From Desulfobacula sp. (GTDB lineage Bacteria > Desulfobacterota > Desulfobacteria > Desulfobacterales > Desulfobacteraceae), in contig NZ_JAUWQB010000028.1 of NCBI RefSeq assembly GCF_030611305.1, positions 1-40,507 of the forward strand: a stretch of DNA of 40,507 bases, read 5' to 3'. This document shows positions 1 to 10,873 of the stretch, piece after piece. Each line of letters begins with the position of its first letter. Position 1 is the stretch's first letter. The notes under the pieces are model-generated. The model was not told where the DNA came from. It saw only the letters and a list, made by a program, of their open reading frames with translations, and ran no database searches. Made by a program: the position numbers and the translations under genes.

Positions 1-34
1 GTTCATACTTGAATGGTAGCACGCCTTGTGTCAT
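1..34 (-). CDS. IS1380-like transposase, N-terminal end only (runs off the window)
   Basis: The minus strand from 34 reads ATG and then MTQGVLPFKYE before the window ends. From memory, this resembles the N-terminus of IS1380-family transposases (MTQGILPFKYE type), which are common in sulfate reducers; only 11 codons are visible. A good Shine-Dalgarno (GGGGTGA) lies 7-8 bases upstream of the ATG, which supports a real start. The rest of the protein, including the DDE residues, is outside the window, so it is unknown whether the element is intact. Another protein starting with the same motif cannot be excluded. Confidence 0.55.
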   Translation of the reverse strand, partial: MTQGVLPFKYE

Positions 35-44
35 ATTTATTTCA

Positions 45-111
45 CCCCGTTGATGATAGTTTTTTGGTTGCACAAATATTCTATCTGCTTGAGCCATCAA
101 GCGCAACGGGG
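45..111 (-). promoter_or_regulatory. Leader hairpin that includes the transposase ribosome binding site
   Basis: CCCCGTTG (45-52) and CAACGGGG (104-111) are perfectly complementary 8-base arms with a 51-base loop. On the minus strand the 3' arm contains the GGGG of the Shine-Dalgarno for the transposase ATG at 34, so a transcript entering from outside could fold and hide the site. Read on the plus strand, the same structure is followed by a T-rich run (112-127) and could act as a terminator. Both readings are inference. Confidence 0.4.
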
Positions 112-379
112 TTTTTTATTTTTTTTGATGGTGAATTGGGGCAGTATTATAGTGGAATGAAAAATATCAAATCCATAGACTATCTTTATTTGTAGCAATA
201 AGAGCCTCTTGCAGATAAAACGAAAATTCACTTCGAATAGTTTATAAAGGGCCCACGTTCTTATCATTTAGGCTTTTTTTGCCATAAAAATGTTAAAATA
301 TGGATTTTAAGACATAGTTATCCCTCAGCACCCATTCTTGCCATTCTTGTGATTTGTATTGTTTCGATAAATTTCAAGC
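112..379. other. Non-coding stretch between two IS remnants
   Basis: No convincing gene is seen here. The stretch should hold one terminus of the IS1380-like element and the 3' terminus of the transposase remnant at 380-922. I could not identify terminal inverted repeats or target-site duplications by eye. Confidence 0.4.
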
Positions 380-922
380 CTAAGTGACAAACCGTATAAG
401 CTGATCCGCTGTTAATACTATTATGCCAAACATAAGATGGGTCATGACTTTAGCATGACCGCGAACCCTAATCATCTTTCCTCCAAATTCATCTTTTAAT
501 CGGCCATTGACCCTTTCTACATTGGATCTTTCATTGTATCGGACATCCGTCGGGTTTTTAAAATTTAAAAATTTACAGCGTTTGGCTTCGGCTTTGAGTT
601 CTTGTTTCCTTTCTTTATTGCCACGGGGATTCATGTCTATTATTGGAACGTGTCCCAGAGACCGGCTATGTTGCTTTATAATTGGTGAATCATATGCTGA
701 ATCCATTAAATCATATAGATTGCTTACCTGCTGATTGGTCAGTTCGGCCAAGGGAAGTGCGACCTGACTATCGTGCACCGAGGCTGATGTCAAAACACAG
801 CTAATGGGGATATGGCCGTCTGCCGCATCAATATGTAATTTATATCCGGCCCAGGATTTTTTATAGCCCTTGCTGTTCATTTTGGTTCCCACATCACAAG
901 CCTTGGGCAAATCTTCGAGCAT
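380..922 (-). pseudogene. DDE transposase, C-terminal part (decayed IS)
   Basis: About 180 residues match the catalytic part of an IS4/IS5-superfamily DDE transposase. A first Asp lies in KLHIDAADG, a second in DLMDSAYDSP, and the Glu in ERSNVERVNGRLKDEFGG. The C-terminus has the usual hydrophobic helix followed by LTADQLIRF. The N-terminal third to half of a normal transposase is absent. The reading frame stays open a few codons upstream of the ATG at 922 and runs into the methyltransferase fragment at 928-1224, so the 5' part was lost at that junction. It is very unlikely to be active. The exact IS family is not certain. Confidence 0.8.
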
Positions 923-927
923 TTCAT

Positions 928-1224
928 TTACGGACCCCCTTGCACTATCTTAATGGTAGATTTTGCAGTATCAAATGGAGTCCTATTCTTGATCAGAACA
1001 ACAAATCCACTCAATGCAAAATAGATGGAAATAAGTATAAATATTCCGCCGACAACAACCCGAGGGATTAATGAAATACTGACCAGACGAATGGGGGAAA
1101 GGTATTCCAACAAAAGACCAATTCCTAAACATGCGAAGAAATATAGCGGTGGCGGTATACGAATAGGCGCACTATCATTTGGTTCATTTCCTATCATTGG
1201 TTTTTTTGATTTTTTTTCCATCAT
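928..1224 (-). pseudogene. Isoprenylcysteine carboxyl methyltransferase-like membrane protein, N-terminal half
   Basis: The 98 residues begin with a charged tail. A Pro-rich start of a membrane segment follows (IPPPLYFFACLGIGLLLEYL), then a second hydrophobic segment, then NRTPFDTAKSTIKIVQGGP. In bacterial ICMT/phospholipid methyltransferase-like proteins this last motif is normally followed by Y-R-[FY]-[ST]-R-N-P-[MI]-Y and the SAM-binding C-terminal half. Here a TAA comes directly after GGP and the sequence changes to transposase. The gene is therefore broken at the start of its catalytic half. I infer an IS-linked deletion or insertion. Confidence 0.65.
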
Positions 1225-1575
1225 TGGTTTTAATGATCATTTAACAAGTAATTGAGCAATTAGCCGCATATCATTAAAATATGGGGTATGTCTGACTATG
1301 TAAATTAAAAGAAATCTGAATCAAAATATCGTATCAATATTTCTGAAGTCCGTAAAGAAATATCTATTATTTGGCTAATCGCAATCAAATGAACAAATAT
1401 TTCATTAAGGTTGATCAACGACAAATATTTTTTTCCTGCGCAGGTATTATAGCTGACGCTGATCATCCCCTGGTTAAATGGAATGGATAATACCCTTGCT
1501 GAAATAAAAATATGTAATGTCCTGAGTAAATAAGCATGGTTGTTTTGAAACAGGAATCAGAGGGGTATTGATCCT
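1225..1575. other. AT-rich intergenic stretch, no gene recognised
   Basis: This stretch lies between the broken methyltransferase-like gene and the Sel1-repeat gene. Stops are frequent in all frames and I see no RNA gene or strong hairpin. It may hold the methyltransferase promoter. Confidence 0.4.
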
Positions 1576-2418
1576 TTATTTATAACTTAAAACCATCACC
1601 GTACTCTTTTTAACCCTGTCTACAACATCGGATTTACTCTTTGAATGATTACTTTTTTTTGTTTCTGTTGGATGGTCTATTTGATACTGTATTTTTGCTG
1701 CAAGGCCCTGGGCTTCAGATAATTGTTGAGGTGTTAAAGATTCAGCGATAATATCCCTCAGCTCTATAGATGTTTTTTCCCCTTGTGATGCTGCTAAGCT
1801 TGACCAAACATAAGCAAGTTTATAATTTTGAGTGACTCCTTCGCCATTATAATACATATTCCCAAGATTAAATTGAGAAAGAGCATCTCCTTGTGCTGCT
1901 GCTTTAGTATACCAGTATACAGCCTGTTTGTAATCTTGTGGTACTCCTTCGCCATTATAATACATCCACCCAAGATTATACTGAGTCGTAGCATATCCCT
2001 GCTCAGCTGCTTTTTTCCACCATTCTACAGCCTGCTTGTAATCCTGTAGTACTCCTTCGCTATTATAATACATCCACCCAAGATTATACTGAGCCTTAGC
2101 ATATCCCTGCTCAGCTGCTTTCTTGAACCAGTATACAGCCTGTTTGTAATCCTGCGGTACTCCTTGGCCATTATAATACATATTCCCAAGATTAAATTGA
2201 GAAAGAGCATCTCCTTGTGCTGCTGCTTTAGTATACCAGTATACAGCCTGTTTGTAATCCTGCGGTACTCCTTGGCCATTATCATACATCCACCCAAGAT
2301 TATACTGAGCCTTAGCATGTCCCTGCTCAGCTTTTTTTAAAGTATCTTCAAATTCACCACCGAAAACAGGACTGGTACAACATAGAATCAACAAGGTAAG
2401 AATTAAGATTTTTTTCAT
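1576..2418 (-). CDS. Secreted Sel1-like repeat protein
   Basis: I chose the ATG at 2418, preceded by a GGAAG about 10 bases upstream, because it gives a clean signal peptide (MKK, a hydrophobic core, then a probable cleavage site near VFGGEF). The in-frame start 16 codons earlier would bury this signal. Five 36-residue Sel1 repeats follow, of the form A-x-x-Q-[YF]-N-L-G-x-M-Y-x-N-G-x-G-V-x-Q-[DN]-Y-K-x-A-x-x-W-x-x-x-A-A-x-Q-G. A C-terminal tail of about 75 residues ends in a Ser/Lys-rich segment. Sel1 repeats are TPR-like helical pairs that bind other proteins, so this is probably a periplasmic scaffold. No enzyme domain is seen and the partner is unknown. The gene lies among IS remnants, consistent with accessory DNA. 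Confidence 0.85.
   Translation of the reverse strand: MKKILILTLLILCCTSPVFGGEFEDTLKKAEQGHAKAQYNLGWMYDNGQGVPQDYKQAVYWYTKAAAQGDALSQFNLGNMYYNGQGVPQDYKQAVYWFKKAAEQGYAKAQYNLGWMYYNSEGVLQDYKQAVEWWKKAAEQGYATTQYNLGWMYYNGEGVPQDYKQAVYWYTKAAAQGDALSQFNLGNMYYNGEGVTQNYKLAYVWSSLAASQGEKTSIELRDIIAESLTPQQLSEAQGLAAKIQYQIDHPTETKKSNHSKSKSDVVDRVKKSTVMVLSYK
1843..1935. repeat. 93-bp direct repeat inside the Sel1 gene (copy A)
   Basis: This segment is identical, base for base by eye, to 2167-2259. The two copies lie 324 bp apart, exactly three 36-codon Sel1 units. Third codon positions are conserved as well, so the duplication or gene conversion is recent. Confidence 0.9.
2167..2259. repeat. 93-bp direct repeat inside the Sel1 gene (copy B)
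   Basis: Exact partner of 1843-1935. In-frame recombination between the copies would remove or add three Sel1 repeats (324 bp) without breaking the reading frame. Confidence 0.9.
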
Positions 2419-2901
2419 ATATTTTATTCTTCCATATTTAAGAACTAAAAAACATCCTCTAGTCATAAAAAAGCCGATTCCTGAACCGATAACCTTTCCC
2501 TTATTATTTATTTTTGGAAGGGCCGGGAAAACTAATAGCAGTTATTCTCGCCAGCTCTGTATGCGACCAGATTAATATAAAATATAGTTCAAGAATTTCA
2601 TATCAACAATTTTTGTGCATGTAAAGGCATTTCAACAAATCAACTTTTGTGGAAATATAATTTAATCAGGAAGGATATGCCGGAATGTTTTTTATTGGAG
2701 ACTTACTGTAACAAAGATGGCACGTTCTTACTAAAATATGTAGATAAAAAAAATCACCCGGCTGCTATCATTAAAATCAAAAACATTTCAATCTCCAAAA
2801 TTTTATACGGCATTCCAGATAGGGTTTGATTGATCCTATCGTCGAGATTCCATCTGGAGGTTGGAAATACGGTTGGAAAAAATTTATTTAAAAACTATCA
2901 G
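2419..2901. other. Intergenic stretch between the Sel1 gene and the tRNA genes
   Basis: I recognise no gene here. A 60-codon open frame at 2647-2829 (plus strand) resembles no known protein and lacks a properly spaced ribosome binding site. No clear integration-site duplication next to the tRNA genes was found by eye. Confidence 0.4.
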
Positions 2902-2978
2902 TGGTACGCCCGGCCCGATTCGAACGGGCGGCCTATGGATTCGAAGTCCAGCGCTCTATCCAGCTGAGCTACGGGCGC
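2902..2978 (-). tRNA. tRNA-Arg (anticodon TCG)
   Basis: The minus strand folds as a full cloverleaf. It has acceptor GCGCCCG pairing with CGGGCGT (one G-U pair), D-arm GCTC/GAGC, anticodon loop CTTCGAA with anticodon TCG, and T-arm GCCCG-TTCGAAT-CGGGC. CCA is encoded at 2902-2904. The anticodon stem has one mismatch at its first pair (C-T). TCG reads CGA and, by wobble, other CGN arginine codons. Confidence 0.93.
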
Positions 2979-3043
2979 ACAGGTTTGTGAAGTCGATATT
3001 AGATAACACAATGATAAATCTTTTTACAACTTTTAGAAAAAAA

Positions 3044-3120
3044 TGGGGTGAGTGACGGGGCTTGAACCCGCGACCCCCAGGACCACAACCTAGTGCTCTA
3101 CCAGCTGAGCTACACCCACC
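3044..3120 (-). tRNA. tRNA-His (anticodon GTG)
   Basis: This is a minus-strand cloverleaf with acceptor GTGGGTG/CACTCAC, D-arm GCTC/GAGC, anticodon loop TTGTGGT (anticodon GTG), and CCA encoded at 3044-3046. The histidine identity pair is present: an extra G at -1 (position 3120) opposite discriminator C73 (3047). It lies 65 bp upstream of tRNA-Arg on the same strand and is probably co-transcribed with it. Confidence 0.95.
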
Positions 3121-3270
3121 GCAAAAAACTTATCTTAATTATCAGAACTTGATCAATTTTTCAACACCTTTTTGATGCGGCCGGATTCAGAACCATATTT
3201 TACATTGACCTTGAAGTATCGTTTGACTATTATTCTTGCGTATAAATATTTTATTAAAGGAATTTTGTTT

Positions 3271-3438
3271 ATGAATGCTTTTTTAATATTTGTTGTCAGG
3301 CTTATTCTAGGTCTTGTATTCGGTATCTTCCTTATCCGGCTGTTCAGGCCGGAATGGGGTGTTTACCATGGCGTTGTCACAGGACTTATTTTAGTCGCTC
3401 TGGCTTATGGCATGGCGCTTTTCAAAAAAAAGAAATAA
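3271..3438 (+). CDS. Small two-helix membrane protein of unknown function
   Basis: A 55-residue protein starts at ATG 3271 behind AAAGGA. The frame is open further upstream, but that part looks non-coding and has no good start. It has two hydrophobic segments, roughly residues 2-22 and 31-49. They are separated by a short polar turn (RPEWGVYHG), and the protein ends in a run of lysines. This suggests a helical hairpin with a positively charged cytoplasmic tail. It ends about 20 bases before selB and may share its transcript. I do not recognise the family. Confidence 0.6.
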   Translation: MNAFLIFVVRLILGLVFGIFLIRLFRPEWGVYHGVVTGLILVALAYGMALFKKKK

Positions 3439-3458
3439 AAACTTAGGATTTGTACCCA

Positions 3459-5375
3459 TTGGAAAAAAATATCATTTTAGGAACTGCAGGACACATCGAC
3501 CATGGCAAGACAAGTCTTGTCAAAGCGCTGACAGGAATTGAAACAGACCGGCTGAAAGAGGAAAAAGAACGGGGCATTACCATTGAACTGGGATTTGCAT
3601 TACTTGATCTTCCCAATGGGCAGCATATCGGCATCGTGGATATGCCGGGCCATGAAAAATTTGTAAAAAATATGGTGGCCGGTTCCAGTGGAATTGATGT
3701 GGTCACAATGGTGATTGCGGCCGATGAGGGCGTCATGCCCCAGACAAGGGAGCATATGGAAATCTGCAACCTCATGGGGATTGAGCATGGAATGATTGCC
3801 TTGACCAAAATAGACATGGTGGATGAAGATCTTTTAGAGCTTGCCCTTGAGGATATCAATGATTTTGTGCAGGGTACTTTTCTTGAAGACAAGCCAATTT
3901 GTCCTGTTTCATCTGTCACAAATGAAGGGCTTGATGAATTTATCAAAACCCTTGAAACCATCTGCAGCACCCTTCCTGAAAGAAAATTTTCCTCCATTTT
4001 CAGGCTGCCCGTGGACCGTGTCTTTTCAATGAAAGGATTTGGCACGGTGATTACCGGAACCCTGACTTCCGGCAGTATCAATGTCGGGGATGATATCATG
4101 GTCTATCCCAAACGGATTATCTCCAAAGTCAGGGGGATTCAGGTTCACAGCTCAAGTGTTGATACGGCAGGTCCCGGCACCCGAACAGCCATTAATTTTC
4201 AGGGGCTTGATAAAGAATCCGTCAGCCGTGGAGATGTCCTGTCTACTCCTGATACCTTGATTGAAAGCTATATGGTGGATGCCCATTTCCTTTATTTAAA
4301 AAGCAATTCAAAACCTGCAAAAAACAGAACCAGAGTAAGATTTCATTCAGGAACCAGTGAGATACTCGGATATCTGATACTGCTTGACAGGGAAGAGCTG
4401 CTGCCCGGAGACGACGCTCCGGTTCAGTTCCGGCTTGAGTCCCCTGTCTGTTGTATCAAGGATGACAGGTACGTAATTCGAAGCTATTCACCCGTAAAAA
4501 CAATTGGCGGCGGCACCATATTAAATCCAGCCTCCCAAAAGCACAAACTGTTTGATGCGACTGTCATCCAGGGGCTGGAGAACCTGTTACTGAATGATAA
4601 TGATCAAACCATATCCTTCTTTCTTTCTTTAAAAGGATACCAGGGGCTGTCCTTTTCCCAGTTGCGGGTTATGACCAATATCCCGGATAAAAAATTAAGC
4701 GCAGGTTTGCAGAAACTGCTTGCCAAACAACAGGTTATCCAGATCGATAAAGAAAAGCAGATTTATGTTAATGGCTCCTTTTTTAACGATTTCAAAGAAA
4801 AACTTATCCAAAAACTTGAAGTCTACCACGCAGACAACCCTTTAAAGGAGGGCATGCCGACCCAGGAACTTAAATCCAAGTTTCAGTATATCGATAGCAC
4901 AAAGTTTTTTAATATTCTTTTTACAAAACTGTCCAGGGAAAAACTCATAGTTCTGGATAAAAATATTGCAAAGTTGTCTACCCATGAAGTGGCGCTTCAG
5001 GTTGATCAGCAGGATGTCAAAGAAAAAATCAAAAAAATCTATCAGGCATCGGGATTGACACCACCGTTTTTCAGAACCATCTGCCAGGATCTTGACATTG
5101 ATAAAAAAAATGCAACAGATGTTCTCCATATGCTGATTGATGAAAAAGCCATTGTTAAAACAAAGGATGACCTTTACTTTGATTCAAGGGAAATCGAAAA
5201 ACTTGAACAAAAGCTGATTGCATTCCTGAAAGAGAATGAATCCATCACCACTCCTGAATTTAAAGACATGACCGGAGTATCGAGAAAATATGTCATCCCC
5301 TTAATTGAATACTTTGATTCCACAAACCTGACGATCCGTGTGGGAGACACACGGCAGCTGCGACGAAAAATCTAA
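3459..5375 (+). CDS. selB: Selenocysteine-specific translation elongation factor SelB
   Basis: This GTPase delivers Sec-tRNA(Sec) to UGA codons that carry a SECIS hairpin. Its GTP-binding motifs are G1 GHIDHGKT (residues 11-18), G2 [12 protein letters not shown]3 DMPGH (61-65) and G4 TKID (116-119). Two EF-Tu-like beta domains follow, with a long C-terminal region of winged-helix domains that bind the SECIS RNA. At about 638 residues it has the normal SelB length. I prefer the TTG at 3459 because AGGA at 3445-3448 is correctly spaced for it, whereas the in-frame TTG at 3450 touches that site. Its stop codon overlaps the hemW stop on the other strand. A HesB-like selenoprotein in this window is a likely client. 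Confidence 0.97.
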   Translation: MEKNIILGTAGHIDHGKTSLVKALTGIETDRLKEEKERGITIELGFALLDLPNGQHIGIVDMPGHEKFVKNMVAGSSGIDVVTMVIAADEGVMPQTREHMEICNLMGIEHGMIALTKIDMVDEDLLELALEDINDFVQGTFLEDKPICPVSSVTNEGLDEFIKTLETICSTLPERKFSSIFRLPVDRVFSMKGFGTVITGTLTSGSINVGDDIMVYPKRIISKVRGIQVHSSSVDTAGPGTRTAINFQGLDKESVSRGDVLSTPDTLIESYMVDAHFLYLKSNSKPAKNRTRVRFHSGTSEILGYLILLDREELLPGDDAPVQFRLESPVCCIKDDRYVIRSYSPVKTIGGGTILNPASQKHKLFDATVIQGLENLLLNDNDQTISFFLSLKGYQGLSFSQLRVMTNIPDKKLSAGLQKLLAKQQVIQIDKEKQIYVNGSFFNDFKEKLIQKLEVYHADNPLKEGMPTQELKSKFQYIDSTKFFNILFTKLSREKLIVLDKNIAKLSTHEVALQVDQQDVKEKIKKIYQASGLTPPFFRTICQDLDIDKKNATDVLHMLIDEKAIVKTKDDLYFDSREIEKLEQKLIAFLKENESITTPEFKDMTGVSRKYVIPLIEYFDSTNLTIRVGDTRQLRRKI

Positions 5376-6514
5376 AGGATTTTTTCGGCAAACGCTTCAA
5401 CAATATTGTTCAGGCGAACTTTGCCTTCCAAAGTGAGTCCAAACCTGTGTCCCTTAAACCGGCCCAATGATCCGTCAAGTACAGGCTTCAGGATATCTCT
5501 AAATTGTTCTTTAAAGGATACGCGAAACAGGGTTTGAAATTTTTCAACATCCAGACCCTCAAGAGTGCGAAGCCTGAGCATGATCATCTCCATCATTTTC
5601 TGTTCACGGGTCAAAGTTTCCCGGTCTTCAACAGGTCGTCTGCCCGAATCAATATCTTTTATATATGTGTCAATACTCTTGTGGTTCCAGCACCTTGTTT
5701 TCCCGTCATAGGAGTGGGCAGCAGCCCCGAACCCGTAATACGACGTCATCTCCCAATATTTTGAGTTGTGCTTTGACCGGTTTCTCCTACCCTTTGAAAA
5801 ATTGGAAATCTCATAATGCTCATATTTATTATTGCTTAAAAATTGGGAGGTTTTTTTAAACAGCGTTGATATGGCCGTACTGCCAAGGGGATCGAACAAT
5901 CCTTTTTTTAATTTTTCATCAAGGGGGGTTCCAGGCTCAATGGTGAGCATATAACAGGACAGGTGGGGCGGCATCATCTTAAGTGCCTTTTTTAAATCTT
6001 CCAGCCATATGTTTTGTGTTTCAAAGGGAAGCCCGTAGATTAAATCCATGCTGATATTGTCAAATCCTGCCTTGCCGGCATCATCAATAGCGTTGATTGC
6101 CTGTTCTGCGGTATGAATTCTTTTCAAAAACTTGAGTTTGTCATCATTAAATGACTGGGCACCGATACTGAGCCTGTTGATTCCGGCTCTTTTTAATTGG
6201 CTCAGGTAGTCAAAATCAATCGTTCCCGGGTTAACTTCAAGTGTGATTTCGACATCCCGAAACACAGAAAAATTCTCTCCAATGGCCTGTAAAAGGTTTT
6301 CAACATCTTTAATGGAAAGAAGAGAGGGGGTTCCGCCACCAAAGTATATGGTGTCAATTTTCTCCTTTAAACCGGATCGTTTTTCAATCTCTTTTAGAAG
6401 GGATTGAACGTAAGCAGGAATCAAAGAAAGATTGGTCCTTGAATAAAAATCACAATAGACACATTTTTTAACACAAAACGGAACGTGGATATAAATAGAC
6501 TTTTGATCAGACAA
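5372..6514 (-). CDS. hemW: Radical SAM heme chaperone HemW
   Basis: A 380-residue radical SAM protein of the HemN/HemW family. The 4Fe-4S motif is C14-x3-C18-x2-C21, followed by DFYS. The extra Cys of true HemN (CxxxCxxCxC) is missing, and the HemW signature HNSKYW is present followed by GFGAAAHSY. HemW binds heme and passes it to cytochromes and respiratory enzymes; it is not a coproporphyrinogen dehydrogenase. The start overlaps the end of the upstream radical SAM gene by 8 bases, so the two are probably translated together. It converges on selB with overlapping stop codons. Confidence 0.93.
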   Translation of the reverse strand: MSDQKSIYIHVPFCVKKCVYCDFYSRTNLSLIPAYVQSLLKEIEKRSGLKEKIDTIYFGGGTPSLLSIKDVENLLQAIGENFSVFRDVEITLEVNPGTIDFDYLSQLKRAGINRLSIGAQSFNDDKLKFLKRIHTAEQAINAIDDAGKAGFDNISMDLIYGLPFETQNIWLEDLKKALKMMPPHLSCYMLTIEPGTPLDEKLKKGLFDPLGSTAISTLFKKTSQFLSNNKYEHYEISNFSKGRRNRSKHNSKYWEMTSYYGFGAAAHSYDGKTRCWNHKSIDTYIKDIDSGRRPVEDRETLTREQKMMEMIMLRLRTLEGLDVEKFQTLFRVSFKEQFRDILKPVLDGSLGRFKGHRFGLTLEGKVRLNNIVEAFAEKIL

Positions 6515-7673
6515 AACGCTTCATCAGATCATCAATAACAAAATCTACATTTTCAGGCGTCACCCCGTAAAGATCACAGGTCTGCTTTACCCTTTCAAGA
6601 TGGGGACTGTCATCCATATCATCGGGTCCCCGGAAAAATCCCATCCGTCTGCCGATCTGGTATAAAATCCTTTTTTCCGGTTCAAGGTCGAAAAATCGAT
6701 CAATAATACCAATCATTTTCTCTTTGTCTTCCGGCATTTTTCCATCAATGGTCTCAAACAGGTTCAGGATATGATCACTTTTGATATAGGAATTGATCCC
6801 GTCAAGGCTTTCGATAAACAGCCTTAACTCTTTGGCCATCATGGCATCATTCGGCTTTTGAAACTCCCCTTTTTTAGTTTCTTCAGAAAGGACGGTTCCG
6901 TTTGTTACCGCCAGGGTCCTGATCCTGATAAAATCCGGATTAATGCTGTTGAGTGCCAAAGCAGTTTCCATGGCATGCTCTATGGAATAATCCATGCCGC
7001 CAAGGCCGGGCATGACATATTCCGACAGCTCCATTCGGGCCTGTTTTACCTTTAACCCCGCCTTGATATGACTTGCTTTGGTGGCCCCTTTTCTGATTTT
7101 CTTTAATACAATGTCCGATCCGGATTCCATGCCCACATGAATACGATTTAATCCTGCATCGGCAATCCGCTGCAAATCATTCTGCTTGATACGGACAATG
7201 GTATGGCTTCTTGCGTATGAGGTAATCCTGTCAACGTCTGGAAAACATTTTTTTATATGTTCAAGCACAAACACCAGGTCATCGGGTTTCATAATCAATG
7301 AGTTGGCATCCTGTAAAAAAATGGATTTCATGCCCGATGCATACCAGTTCATAGCAGCACTAAGAGCCATCTGGTCTTTTTCTTCAAAACTATTGTAAAG
7401 GGTGGTAATGACTTTACTGTCAGCATATCCGCCCGGCTTGACAATCTGCTGGATTCTTTCAATATAGCCTTGCAGAACATCAATATCTTTGATGACATTT
7501 CCAACAGATCTTAAAGAGAACTGCCTTTTTTTATACACCCTGCAAAAGGTACACTGGTTCCAGGGACAATTTCGCGTCAGCCGAATTAACAGGCTGCTTG
7601 CTTCACTGGGTGGACGAATGGGACCCTGCTCAAACCCTTTGTAAATATCTGTTTTTTTCTTTTTCTTTTCCAT
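6507..7673 (-). CDS. Radical SAM protein with a Cx4Cx2C cluster motif
   Basis: A 388-residue radical SAM protein. The cluster motif is NCPWNQCTFC, with cysteines at 36, 41 and 44. The first gap is four residues instead of the canonical three. The TIM-barrel core is visible, with HVGMESGSD and EYVMPGLGG, the usual SAM-binding strand motifs. No B12-binding domain or auxiliary cluster motif is obvious. The start codon follows a poly-Lys-rich N-terminus (MEKKKKK) and lies near a divergent promoter region shared with kdnA. The gene is co-transcribed with hemW. The substrate is unknown. Confidence 0.8.
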   Translation of the reverse strand: MEKKKKKTDIYKGFEQGPIRPPSEASSLLIRLTRNCPWNQCTFCRVYKKRQFSLRSVGNVIKDIDVLQGYIERIQQIVKPGGYADSKVITTLYNSFEEKDQMALSAAMNWYASGMKSIFLQDANSLIMKPDDLVFVLEHIKKCFPDVDRITSYARSHTIVRIKQNDLQRIADAGLNRIHVGMESGSDIVLKKIRKGATKASHIKAGLKVKQARMELSEYVMPGLGGMDYSIEHAMETALALNSINPDFIRIRTLAVTNGTVLSEETKKGEFQKPNDAMMAKELRLFIESLDGINSYIKSDHILNLFETIDGKMPEDKEKMIGIIDRFFDLEPEKRILYQIGRRMGFFRGPDDMDDSPHLERVKQTCDLYGVTPENVDFVIDDLMKRFV

Positions 7674-7819
7674 GGAATAAACTTACCTGCATTTTTCTCA
7701 ATCAAAATTAATAATTTTTCGGCTCAATCTCATCACCGTGTGATCAAAATTATATAAGCATTGGAATACTTAAAGTCAATTTATTTGGGCAGATCTTGAA
7801 ACTTGGTTGTCTATTGTGA

Positions 7820-10131
<2,312 letters not shown>

Positions 10132-10142
10132 AAGAAAATGCC

Positions 10143-10871
10143 ATGACAATTGCAATAATACCATCCAGATACGGATCCAGCAGGTTTGAAGGCAAACCAT
10201 TAGCACTTGTTGCCGGTAAATCCATGATACAGCGGGTATATGAGCAGGCGCAAAAATCTTTGGCTGTTTCAAAAACAATCGTGGCAACGGATGACGAACG
10301 GATATTCAATGCGGTTGAAGCATTTGGCGGCCATGCCGTGATGACATCTGATGACTGCCGTTCCGGAACGGACCGGGTGGCCCAGACGGCTGATATGTTA
10401 AACCTTGGGCCGGATGAGATCATTGTCAATATCCAGGGAGACCAGCCCGTGTTTAATCCCTTGACCATTGATGAAATGATTTCACCCTTTAGCGATGATC
10501 CTGACCTTGTCATGTCCACCCTTGCATTCAAGATAAAAGATGAAAGGGAAATTACCGATCCCAAAGATGTAAAAGTCACCTTTGATCACAATGGATTTGC
10601 CCTGTATTTTTCAAGGGCCCAGATCCCCTACCCCAGGGACAAAGAGACAAAGGCGGTTTTTTACAAGCACTTGGGTTTTTATGCCTATAAAAAAAGCTTT
10701 CTGGACGAACTGGTTGCACTTCCCACAGGAACCTGTGAGCATATTGAAAAACTTGAACAATTAAGGGTGCTGGAATTCGGCTACCGGATCAAGGTGGTTA
10801 TCACAGAATACGATTCCCCTGAAATTGATCTGCCCGAAGATATCAAAAGGATTGAAGCAAAACTTTTGTAA
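10143..10871 (+). CDS. kdsB: CMP-Kdo (here probably CMP-Kdo8N) synthetase KdsB
   Basis: This 242-residue nucleotidyltransferase activates Kdo-type sugars with CTP before transfer to lipid A. The CTP-binding N-terminal motif IPSRYGSSRFEGKPL, the metal/CTP motif NIQGDQP and the late motif GTCEHIEKLEQLR are all present. It follows kdnB by 11 bases in one operon. In Shewanella the KdsB beside kdnAB prefers Kdo8N over Kdo, so the same preference is inferred here. It ends two bases from the convergent LPS operon, and I see no hairpin terminator between them. Confidence 0.95.
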   Translation: MTIAIIPSRYGSSRFEGKPLALVAGKSMIQRVYEQAQKSLAVSKTIVATDDERIFNAVEAFGGHAVMTSDDCRSGTDRVAQTADMLNLGPDEIIVNIQGDQPVFNPLTIDEMISPFSDDPDLVMSTLAFKIKDEREITDPKDVKVTFDHNGFALYFSRAQIPYPRDKETKAVFYKHLGFYAYKKSFLDELVALPTGTCEHIEKLEQLRVLEFGYRIKVVITEYDSPEIDLPEDIKRIEAKLL

Positions 10872-10873
10872 CG

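Noticed and set aside
1794-2318. Minus- and plus-strand repeat proteins in other frames of the Sel1 gene
   Set aside because: They are frame shadows of the repeated coding DNA.
2647-2829. 60-codon open frame upstream of tRNA-Arg on the plus strand
   Set aside because: TTG start, no well-spaced ribosome binding site, no recognisable protein features; probably chance.
3450-3458. SelB starting at TTG 3450
   Set aside because: The AGGA is only one base away from this codon; the next TTG at 3459 is correctly spaced.
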